Assembly (NCBI GenBank): GCA_023105745.1
Contig: JALGQZ010000008.1
Span: 46,559,618-46,623,617, forward strand
DNA length: 64,000 nucleotides
Direction of reading: 5' to 3'
Source: Austropuccinia psidii
Lineage: Eukaryota > Basidiomycota > Pucciniomycetes > Pucciniales > Sphaerophragmiaceae
Shown piece after piece: positions 23,526 through 33,699 of the stretch. How positions within the stretch are numbered: position 1 is the stretch's first letter; each line of letters begins with the position of its first letter. A program made the translations under genes and the position numbers. The notes beneath the pieces are model-generated. The model was given only the letters and a program-made list of their open reading frames with translations, was not told the DNA's origin and ran no database searches.

Positions 23526-26500
23526 CTACATGTGCTCCTCCCAAGTCTTTGAACAGATAATAATGTCATCAATGTAAATGATTAACCATCCTTCTGAGAG
23601 TTCTTCAGGGAAGATTTCATTCATCATTCTTTGGAAGTGTGAAGGTGCATTTTTGATACCAAAGGGCATCCTTAAGTATTCATACACTCCACAATGAACA
23701 ATAATTCTCAAATATTTTCTTGCTCTTGGTGTTACTACATTTTGATGGAATCCTTTAAGGGCATCCATAGTGGTTATATACACTGCTTGAGATATTTGAG
23801 TAAGGGCAATTTGGATTTTTGGTATTGGGTATCTGTCTGGAACAGTGTAAGTGTTCAGAGCTCTAAAGTCCCCAACCATTCTGGATTTTCCATTATGCCA
23901 CGCCACTATGACTGGTGTAGTTATTTCTACTTCCTCATTGTGGCCTACTTTTCTTATTACACCAAGGTCTAGAAGTTCTTTGATATGAATTTCTAGAGCT
24001 TCTCTTGATTTTGGACTTGCTGGATAAGCAGGTCTTCTTAAGAGTGGTGGATAAGGTCTCTCAATGTTAAGAATGATGTCAACTTCATGACCAATAATTG
24101 CTCCCAGGGGTTCTTTGTCTGTAGCAAATGCTCCTCTGTGGTCATACAAAAGGGAAGAAAGTTCATTTTCTTGCTTATCAGTCAGATGAAGGCTTATTTC
24201 AGCCTCACTTAACTGTTCAGACTTGAATTTCTCTAACTCTAAGCTGACTGGTGATACTTTGTTTACTGTAATTTGTCTTTTAAAGGGTAAAAAGGCAAAT
24301 TTCTGGCGCTTATTGTCTCCAATTGTAAAGTATCTGTCTTTGTTATTATGTAAATCTATTCCATACATGATTAAATAGTCATTTCCCAATATAAAATGGG
24401 TACTAGAGCAATTTTCCATAACAACAAATTCAACTGTGATCCTTAAATTCTCATTTATGTGTGGGAATATGACATTGGTCTCAAAGATTCCTAATGCTTT
24501 CATTGGGTTACTTGCACTGTTGAATTTTATACCATCAATTGGTAACAATTGGTCTTCAAAATTTGGTACACAAGTCTTAAGAAAAGATTTTCCAACACAA
24601 GAGCAGAAGGCTCCTGGGTCAAGCAAAAGTTTGGTGGGTTTGTTATCAATCACCACTTCTGTTATACAGGAGTTACCAGCTGTATAACCTTTTCCTCTGT
24701 TTGGTTTTGTCTTCATAAGTTGTGCATCTTGAACTTTTGATAAATCAACTTGACCATTGCTCAATTGTGGTAAGTGGGAATAAGATTCCATGATGTCAAA
24801 AGTGGCATTGATATTTTCTATATCTTTTGAAGATTCAGAGAATATGGATGACTTATCATCTGAATTGTCTTCAATTATGTCTTCTTTTTCAACATCTGGT
24901 TCTTTTTCAATGTCAATTTCATTGATTTTCCCCCTTTTTGGACATGTATTGGCTAAATGGGTGGTGCTTTGGCAAATATGGCATTTTCTGACTGTATCTG
25001 CAGATTTATATTTAATATTACTAGAATTTTCTTTGGGGTTTTTGTCCACAGAATCTTTCCAAGGTGTATTAAACCTTGTTTTAAGATTCACCCTACTAGA
25101 ACCAATTTTGGTTCTGGTGGTTACTTCTTCTAGTATATTGATAATATCCTCTGCTGAAGATTGTTCAGTAGTCCTGCTTTTGACAGCATGCTCTAAGTCA
25201 CCTCCACATTGTCTCAGAATTTTTCTATGGATCATAAATTCTGACATGTCAGGATATAATGCTGTTAATCTGTCCTTTTGTTGGCAAAACCATGGTAAAG
25301 CTTTGTCTTTATCAGCATTAAATTTGGCAGATTCAAAGGCTGTTTCAACTTTAAACCTCCAAGCATCATTTGCCCATTTGTTGATGATTTGGGTTTTCCA
25401 CCAAGTCCAACTCTGGTGTCCATGTGCTTGTCTTATTTTGATGTACCATCTGTGAGCTGATCTGGTAAACAAGGTGTTAAACCTGGCTGTTACCAATCTG
25501 TCTGGTAATCCAAAATCCTCTTTGATCATGTCAATACCTCTAATGAATTCCATATGGTCATACTCTCCTTCACCACTGAAGTGAGGCCATTCTTTAAGTT
25601 TTGGAACTTCTTTCAAGAGTGCTTGGCCCATTGATGGTTCCAAGTTATGAAAAGAAGTGGATAATTCATTTTTTAATTGTGAATTATCAGGATCCAATAC
25701 TTGTGGATTTGAAATTCTTGTGCCCTCATTTTGATTTAGAGGTGTAGACATTCTTGGTAAGGTGTTCAGTAATTGTTCAATGTCATTCATTTTACTGTTG
25801 CTACACCTTTGGGAATTTCTGTATTCATGTTGGAAGCTTTGTATTAAATTTATTACTTCAATTTTATACATGTCTTCTTTATGTGTAAGTTCTTGCCATA
25901 ACTCTGTCTGTCTTGTATTATCAGCAGTGACTTGATTCAATTTCATTGATAATTTTGATACTTCTTCTTGTGAAGCATCAAAACACTTTTTCAAGGCAAT
26001 GGTATATGTCTTTACTTCAGTAAATGAATTTGAAATGTCATCAAGGACTTTCTTGTTATCTGTCTTGATAATATTTATGGCTTGTTTAATTCTTGTTTCA
26101 ATTATGTCATCAATATTGAATTTAGAATATTTATCTGTTAATTCTTTAATAATGGCAGATTGTTCATTTATTTTATTGTTAGAAGAATTATCATTATTGG
26201 AATTTTTAATTGTTCTCAAAACTTTTTCAAAACACATAAGTGTTTCATTAATTTGGCACAGACTCAGGTTTTTTGTTTTAATGTTGTTACAAATGGTGTC
26301 ATTTTTATCAGAAAGATGTTTTTTCACGTCATTTATAGCATTATACAACTCTGGGATGGAATCAAATATGTCAGAAATCATTTCTGGAACCTTAATCTGG
26401 CTTCCTCCTTCTTCTGTAATTCCATCATGGTTCTGGCCATCTGAAATACATTTTCCATGGCATCCTGCTGAATCTTTGGGATTCTGTAGCCCTGGCTGTA

Positions 26501-27369
26501 AGGTTTTGGGGCTGGTGCCTTCCCTTTGCCCTTGTTTGGAGTTTTGTGGCTGCTTTTTCACGTTGGAATTGCTGCTGCTGGCCACTGGGGCTGTTTTTGG
26601 CACTGGTTTGGCTGGTGGAGGGTTGTTTTTCCTCCATTCTAGTGTCAAAAGCATCATGTTTTTCTTCTCCATCAATGGATGCCATCCATTGAGCAATTTG
26701 CAAGGGTTGGGATGGCCCAAGAATTTTCTTACTGTCAGGTAAGAATTCATGCAATTCTTCCACAGGTCTGCAAGGATCTGGTACTCCTTGTACTGCAGTG
26801 CATTGTTGTAAGCTTTGTGGCTGGCTTTGTATATGTCCACTGAGGCTTCTTGTGGCGGTGTCAGCTCTTTTTGAAGGTAAAATGGTATTATCAGCTTCAG
26901 AATGACCCATTTTAGTTGTTTGGAAGTCATCAACTGACCCTTTTCCTTCTGTACCTGGTTGGCCTCTGCCATAATCACGTCTATTACCTTTTTGGGAGCT
27001 GCTTGAGGGGTTGTAGCTGGCTCCTGATCTAGTTGAAGGCATAATTATGGTTAAAAAGGCTTAAAATAGTATTTTTACGTCAAAAAACTTACTATTGGCC
27101 AAATTTTTAGCTTTCTGAAGGGTATTACTTATGTCCAAGTTAATTAATTCAGAAGATATTGGTTCAGGCTGGTTATTTTGAGTCACAATAACAGTGCTAT
27201 TATGATCAGAATTGACAGTACTGGCAGGGATAATGCTGGTTACTGTTGAGGCTGTTTCAATGTTTTCTTGTCTTACCACGTTGTCAGACACTAAAATTAA
27301 TGAAAAAGCCAATTAATTAAGTAAAAAAAGGATATTTCAAAAAAAAGAAATAAAAATTTAAGCCTCACT
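23526..27369 (-). CDS. A-young gag-pol, upstream part: Gag, protease, RT core
   Basis: I model exons as 27369 (single A), 27290-27093 and 27028-23526, giving 1,233 codons before the stop at 23526-23528. The splice sites are read by eye. The frame across both junctions is supported by A-old. Residue numbers below count from position 26978, the first codon of the unspliced ORF. Gag holds a predicted coiled region (about 270-400), a capsid-like region (about 455-600) and a CCHC knuckle C666, C669, H674, C679. Protease shows D787-P-G-A where D-S-G or D-T-G is normal. RT has the catalytic Asp in TTMDALKGF (1072) and YIDD (1135-1138). The ORF ends 12 codons after YIDD with TAG, and the downstream part follows in the same frame. 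Confidence 0.85.
27093..27290 (-). other. Conserved leader exon of family A (Gag N-terminus)
   Basis: 198 nt between an acceptor (TTTTAG) and a donor (GTAAGT), open in the frame that reads SDNVVRQENIETAS. A-old has the same exon at 29404-29601, also exactly 198 nt, with the same acceptor and donor and an ungapped open frame (SENMVRQENIESAS). Upstream, a donor GTGAGG (27368-27363) follows an A, so splicing joins A to TG and creates the start codon. Downstream, a 64-nt intron (27092-27029) leads in frame into gag. In element B a related piece is at about 39597-39698. Confidence 0.7.
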
Positions 27370-27494
27370 TATAATATGAAAAAAATTATTTTTTATGGAT
27401 TTTTTGAATTATAAGTATTTTTTATATGTTTTTAAATTTTTCAATATAAGAAAAAAGATTTAAAAAGAGTAAAAAAATATGTCACAGGTAAAAT

Positions 27495-27512
27495 ATCACG
27501 GCTGGGCCCCCA
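27495..27512 (-). promoter_or_regulatory. Primer-binding site of A-young
   Basis: Two bases inside the 5' LTR the minus strand reads TGGGGGCCCAGCCGTGAT, beginning TGG as expected for pairing with a tRNA 3' CCA end. The equivalent sites in element B (TGGGGGCATGGGCTTGAT) and A-old (TGGACACGCAGCCATGAT) are related. I cannot assign the tRNA. Confidence 0.65.
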
Positions 27513-27514
27513 AA

Positions 27515-29349
27515 TGTAAGGTGTGGATATGAAACTTTGATTAAAAATCAAGTACTTTTCCTGTCCTCAAAATTTGTATAAGGTAAAATTCAGTTAAAAA
27601 TAGTATGAAATATTATTTTTAAGAGAAAACACGCCAATTTTATTGTTTATAACTTTATTAGTATAAAACAATAATATAAAAATTTATTGTTTTACCAACA
27701 ATAAAGATTTATCCAAAAAATACTCTACAAGAGATATTTTAAGGCTACAAAAGAAATTTCTTCAAGAGCAATTTCAATTGGAATTAATTGAGCAAAGAAC
27801 TGCAAGCAATTAATTAAAGAACAAAGTCTTTAAAAAGAATATTAAAGAGAAAACACGCCCAAAAGTGACCAGAGTGAATTTGGAAACAAAGTGACAAAGT
27901 TAACAGTGATGAAAGATGCTTTAATTCACTTTTGGGGTGGTTCAGGGGTAAAAATGATTATAAGAGTTACAAACAATGATTATAATGATTTTTTCACGTG
28001 GTTAAAAGGATTAAAATGATTTAAAAGTAGTGGTTGGAATCTTTGATTGATTGGTTTAACAGTTTTAAACTAATTAATAAAAGGAAAAGATTCTAACATG
28101 AAGAGAAAAGTGGGGCAAAGAAGACATTCTTTTATAGCCATCAATTCTCTTACTCCAAAAGTAAAATTTACTCTTGTCAGTCGTGAAAAACAGTCTGACA
28201 ACAGAAAAGCCAATTATGGCATCATTGAACCCTGGTTTAGACCAAAAAGGGCTGGTTTAAGCCATTTTTAGCCATTTTTAGCCATTTTAGACCCTTAAAT
28301 CAGCCATTACTATAGCAATACCAGGCCTAGAGCCTTCAAAACACGTCAGAATGTGTGTCAGAGGCGTAGAAACCAGTTAAAACTGTTTTTATTATGATTG
28401 TTTTATCTTAAGGGTAGTTTTACCTTCTTGGCAACAGCTAAAACTACCCCAGTTGGTATCAAAACCTCATCATCAATTGAGTCCACAGACCCTGTAACTC
28501 AATTCCAGGCCAAAAGTGATGAACTTTTGCGTGAATTTTGACATCCCACGCCTGTCAGCAAGGATTTTGGGGGTCTAGCTCCCCCTTAGAGCTGGAGTTC
28601 CTTTTCCCCCCCAAATTTAATCTTTCCAATTTATTTTTCCTTTAATTCCTCATCATGTATTATACTTATAATTTACATATGTAATTCAATTCAATTGTAC
28701 AGTACAATACAGTAATAATTGACACCTCATATGTAAATCAAAGTTCACTTATGTAATACACGCGCACATTTTGACATTTCAATTGAATTCAATTGAAAAT
28801 ACTTTAATTCCTCATAACTTCTAAACTAAACACAACACCTCAATTTTAACACAAAAATTGATGGTTAACACCACATGTGGTGTGAATTAAATTAAGGTTT
28901 TGAGGATTTTCAACTTTTGTATTGAAAATACTAAAAACTTAATTTAAGCTTATTTAGAGTTGAGTTACAAAAATTTCACTCAGAGGTGACCCCACCTGAT
29001 TTTTTATGAGGAATCCAATGGTGAAATAAAATTTATATGTTTATTTATTGGATAAAAAGTTATAATAAATTTTATTTAACTTTTTTCCAAATTTATTTAT
29101 TTTTTCACAATTTTGTTAAAATTTCATTTTTACTTAAATTTTTCAAGTATAAATGTAATTTTATATTTACAAAATTTAAAGTAATTTTATTTTTAAATTA
29201 TAATTAATTTTTTATTTTTAATATAATTTTATATTTATATTTTTTATTTTTATTTTAATAATATAAATAAATTTATTTTATTTATATTAATATGTTATTT
29301 TTTATATTTGTGGTCTTTTGGGTATATGAAATTACCTCTAAGGCTCACA
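27515..29349 (-). repeat. 5' LTR of A-young
   Basis: 1,835 bp, nearly identical to the 3' LTR. It has one extra copy of a 10-bp unit (CCATTTTTAG) near 28265 and one extra T near 29069. The U3/R boundary is suggested by the TATA box at 28129-28137. Confidence 0.95.
28129..28137 (-). promoter_or_regulatory. TATA box of the A-young 5' LTR
   Basis: CTATAAAAG on the minus strand, placed to start transcription roughly 25-30 bases downstream (near 28100). The transcript would run through R-U5, the primer-binding site and the leader intron into gag. Confidence 0.6.
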
Positions 29350-29821
29350 GCTATAGCTAGCTCTTGATATGGTTGAAGGCCTACTTTTAAGTCAAAGACT
29401 TACTACTGGCCAGGTTCTTTGCTTTTTTGAGAGTATTACTGCTACCCAAACTGAGTAATCCAGAGGAAATTGGCTCTGTTTTGTAATTCTGAGATACAAT
29501 AGCTGTGTTATCATGGTGAGAATTGACATTACTGGATGGGATAATGCTAGTTACTGATGAAGCTGATTCAATGTTTTCTTGTCTTACCATGTTTTCAGAC
29601 ACTAAAAATGATGAAGAAAGCAATTTTTTAAGTATAAAAAGAATTTTGAAAAATAAAAATTAAAAATAAAGCCTCACTTATAACATTAAAAAGAATAATT
29701 CTTATGAATTTTTTGAACTTTCAAGTATTTTTTATGGATTTGTAAGTTTTTTGACATATGGAAAAGAGTCTAAAAAGGTAAAAACACATCACAATTAAAA
29801 TATCATGGCTGCGTGTCCAAA
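29350..29821 (-). pseudogene. A-old leader and gag start
   Basis: Continuation of A-old right of the A-young insertion. From high to low coordinates: primer-binding region next to the LTR, donor at 29677-29672, intron, leader exon 29601-29404, donor GTAAGT (29403-29398), and the beginning of gag ending at the target duplication. Read across the insertion with one duplication copy, the frame matches A-young gag (QPYQELAIAPKEDP here, QLDQEPATTPQAAP there). The leader exon itself has no stops. Confidence 0.8.
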
Positions 29822-30402
29822 TTTAAGGTGTGAATATGAAACTTTCATTGAAAATTAAGTCCTTTTCCTGTCCTCCAAATTTGTATATGGTAATAATTGG
29901 ATTAAAAATAGTTAATTCTAAGAGTTTTGGAAGAAAACATGTGAAAATTATTGTCTTCAACGTTTTAAGTATAGATAACAATATTTTAAATATTTTGTTT
30001 TCTTACCAACAATAATAATATATCCAAAAAATACTCTACAAGAGATATTTGTGGCAATAAAACAAATTTCTTCAAGAGAAATTTCAATTTGAGCTAATTG
30101 AAAATATAACTGCAGGAAATTAAGATGAGAACAGGGTCTCCAAAAATAACATTAAAGAGAAAGCATGTCGAAAATTGACAACAGTGAATTTGAAAACAAG
30201 GTGACAAAGTTAACAGGGATGAAATATGCTTTAATTAAATTTTGGGATGGTTCAAGGTTGGAAATGATTATTAGAGGTACAAAAGATGATGATTATGATT
30301 TTTTCACATTTTAAAAGGTTTACAAAAACTTTAAGATTATGATTGGAATATTTTATTTATTGGTTTAACAGTTCCTAAGCTAATTATAAAAGGAAAATAT
30401 TC
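29822..30402 (-). repeat. A-old 5' LTR, left segment
   Basis: Starts TTTAAGGTGTGAATATG, a decayed form of the A LTR end TGTAAGGTGTGGATATG, and follows the A LTR consensus until 30402. There element B is inserted. Its last five bases, TATTC, pair with GATTC at 61414-61418. The intact A LTR reads GATTC, so one base has changed. Confidence 0.85.
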
Positions 30403-33400
30403 TGTAAGGTTTTACTATGAAACAATAAGTAAATATTATGAAAATCTTACCTATTGTACTCTTAATTTTCTAATTTAAATGAAGAATAAGATTAAGAATA
30501 ATTGTAATAATAAAGTATTATTATAGCTATGGTATAAAAATATTTAACTTATTTGAATAAATAAAATAAATATATTAATATTTAATAATCAATATATTTA
30601 TGGAAATTTATTATTGTTACCAACAAATAATAAATGCATAAAACAAACTTAATTAATAATAAAAAAACTTGTATAACAATAATATTACTAATATTAAAGT
30701 TATATATTAATAAAAGGATGATTAAAAATAACAATAAAGAGAAAAATATTATAATAAGAGGAAATAACTACTTTTGACACTTAATATAATAATTTTGAAT
30801 ACATTTATTCCTAAGAACATAAATAAAACTTATTTAAATTGTGTTTGCAATAGAAAATAGAGAGAATTACAAATTTAAGTATTTCTATGTGGAATTGAGG
30901 ATTTTAAAAATAATTCAAGAAAAGGAACAAAATATTGGATTATACAAATAAAAGCTGTTAGTTACTACAAGACTGATATTTTCCCTTTAATAATCTAATA
31001 TTTATATATAAAGAATAAATAAATTACCTTTTTAATGTAATTTTTTTATGTTTTTGATGCATCTGAGGGGGAAATAGAGGGAAAAAAGCTCTATTTATAT
31101 TAAGATCCTCCATCCTCTAGTTCAGAATGCTTCTTTTAGAAACTCAATAATGGTATCAACTGGAATTGATCATGTCAGCCTGCGACTCAAAAACAGAGCA
31201 CAAGCATAACAGTCAAATAACACAAATCAATGGTAGAGCAAAATAGCACCAAAACAAGGAACTGAGCCAAAACAGCTTGAAAAGTATCAAAAAAAGAGGA
31301 AAGTCACCTGTTCCCAAATATAAAAGTCCCATACTCATAGGAAAAAGAAAAAAAAGTTGTTCCTACTCAAAGAAAATGCCAAGCATAAACCTTAATTTTC
31401 ACCTCTCATCTGAAATCCAAAGAAAGAGACTGAACCCCATCAAATGGGTATTCATATTGAGGCTCTAGGTCAGGTCTATCCAATGCTACTAGCCAAACTG
31501 AGATAGTACCAAATTACAGAAGTTATGGCCAAAATAAGATCAAATAAGGGTGAACAAAATGTTCACCTTGCATCTAGCTTCTACAGTTTTAGTATGAGAT
31601 ACCTAATGTGGGGTCTTTTTGGAGAATGCACAATCAGCGCTATCTGATGGTGCCATCCATTTCCCCATATCTCATCTAGAAAAAAAGTTATGGAGCAAAC
31701 AAGTTCCATACAAATTTTGAGAAAATCATATATATGGATAACAAAAAGTGAACATGGCAAAAATTTTCCATAATTATTGTTACCCATACCAAAGGAGGTA
31801 CCATTGTGTAGATCGCATCAAGGGCTAGACAATGAGCCAGTTTTGAGCTAAATATCTTTAAAGCTGACGAAGTTATATCAGTTTTAAGGTTAAAACACCA
31901 CATTTTAGCCAATACACCTTTACTGTGGGATACTATCCCATAACTATGATTATGAGGTGTCAAATAGAAAAAGAAGCTTACCTATGCTTCAATACCTCAT
32001 AGTTCATTCAATACTGGGGTTCAATACAGGTTCTTTACAGCTTTCTATGTGTCATACATGCCAGAAGAGATCTGTGTGGTCCCTAGATAAATATTTTCAC
32101 CCTATATTGGAGAAAACAGCCCATATGTGGTTTCAAAACCACATCTCAGCCCAATGCATAGCATACAGGCCTTGTTAAAACTACAAGCCAGTACTCTGAA
32201 GTGAAAAAGCTTCACTTACTCTATGTAGATGGTCTAGAGGATCTTTCCACCCCATTTCACAAGAAAGGAGGCCTTTTCTCTGCCAGAAAAGGAATCCCCA
32301 TCCTGCTCTTGGATTCCTAGGTAGTACAACTGTCCAAAAAAGTTATACTCTTTGAAAATAACCAGGTATTCCTTAACTAGTGTATTGTAGCTCTTATTAT
32401 AGTAACCCAACTGGTAAGACTGCACCCAGGAATTTCAGCAGTGCTCACCACCACTATTTCTCATAGTAAAGCCCTTACATTATCTATTATAACCTTTTTT
32501 CAAGCTCAAATGTCCATGTCACAGTCAGAGTCAAATTTGTATATACATATATTTACCACTTCATCATTGACTCAGCCTTATATATCAATAGTTTAGTTTT
32601 TGGTTATGATTACATCATAATTCAACTTTTTTATCTCATTATTATGCCATTATTCAGATTTATTGCTGTAAATCTAAGTTTGCGGACCTCATATACTCAG
32701 TAAAAGCATAAAATTTGTGGATTTTATTAGTTTCAAGCAAATATACTAGTATCCACTGGTTTGATCACTTGATTAACTGTTAAGCTTGAAATAATATCAC
32801 AGTGAGTGATCATAAACATTTATTTTTAAGCTTCAACATTGATTATTAATACGTTTTGAGCTATTTAGGCTAAATAAGTTCAAGAAGTGAATTCTGGTAG
32901 ATTTAAATTTCCTACTAGGCCTCAAAGATGATTTCATTATGTCATGAAAAGCCTATTTTTGATGATTTTTCTTGTAGTTTATTCTTTCTGTTGAAATTTA
33001 CTATTTTAGACTTTAAACCATGATTTCGTGGGGTTGTACCTTGAATGTCATTCTTCACATATGAGCTATTCGAACTTTGGTGCATACTTTGTTTTAATCT
33101 TGCACCACTTTTAAATTAAAGTGGTCAACAGCTATTGCTATTTTTCTCAATAAACCCTTTTTAAGTTTTTGCTTTGCCTATAGCTTTCCAAAAAAAGTGT
33201 ACATCCATATTGTTACAGCTATTTTGTGGTAACTTTATTTTGGATAAACTCTTTGTCATGTCAATTCTAAAATATAAAAGCTAAAACCCATGAATATATG
33301 TACTGATAATAAAAGTGCATATATTCACGTTATATCAGTAAGTATTGAACTTACAGATATGACATAAGAGATTTATATGTGAAGCTTTTGATGTATAATC

Positions 33401-33583
33401 CAATTTTGTAATTTAATTCACATCTTTATACATTGGTGTCTGAGCTAATCCAGAATTTATCCCTTTTTATGGCATTTTTACTCATTTTAAGATTATAATC
33501 TCACTTCTTATTGTTAAAATAAGTTTTTCAAAGGTGTTTTGTGATGTTTTTTTGGATATGTGGTCATATCTTAAAGGCTCAAA
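30403..33583 (-). repeat. 3' LTR of element B, split by X3
   Basis: Pieces 30403-31172 and 32588-33583. The inner end reads GGCTCAAA where the other LTR has GGCTCACA. The two B LTRs differ by many substitutions and indels, so B is old. Confidence 0.8.
31173..32582 (-). repeat. Repeat X, copy 3
   Basis: 1,410 bp in reverse orientation to X2, starting TGTCAGCCTGCGACTC. The far end is decayed (GACTCAGCCTTATA against GACTCAGCCTGACA expected). Flanks GATCA (31168-31172) and TATCA (32583-32587) look like a 5-bp duplication with one change. The long hairpin core is recognisable near 32128-32152 with mismatches. Confidence 0.75.
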
Positions 33584-33699
33584 TTCTCTAACACAAAAAG
33601 GATTGTCCAACAATCTGATATAGCTAATTAGGGTATCATCCACTTTCCTAAATCTACAATAGACTTTCTTAGTCTTGAAGCACAATAATGCTTAATTTT

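Larger units (their letters stand above)
19270..29349 (-). mobile_element. Near-complete Ty3/Gypsy chromovirus 'A-young'
   Basis: A 10,080-bp LTR retrotransposon in minus orientation: 5' LTR 27515-29349, primer-binding site, spliced leader, gag-pol, polypurine tract, 3' LTR 19270-21093. A perfect 5-bp target duplication GCTAT flanks it (19265-19269 and 29350-29354). The two LTRs differ by two substitutions, a 1-bp indel and one extra 10-bp unit, as far as I could compare by eye. The insertion is therefore recent relative to all its neighbours. It sits in the gag gene of an older copy of the same family. Damage inside: an amber codon in RT, an altered protease triad, and a displaced frame in gag. 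Confidence 0.95.

Noticed and set aside
24790..25455. Plus-strand ORF of 221 codons, and 25999-26742
   Set aside because: They lie opposite the capsid and coiled Gag coding sequence of A-young and have no features of their own, so they are shadows.
26425..27042. 205-codon minus ORF starting MPSTRSG as a separate Gag ORF
   Set aside because: The protein conserved with A-old lies in the neighbouring frame over most of this stretch. This ORF overlaps it and has no conserved product after its first residues. The resemblance of its start to B (MTTKRG) is weak.
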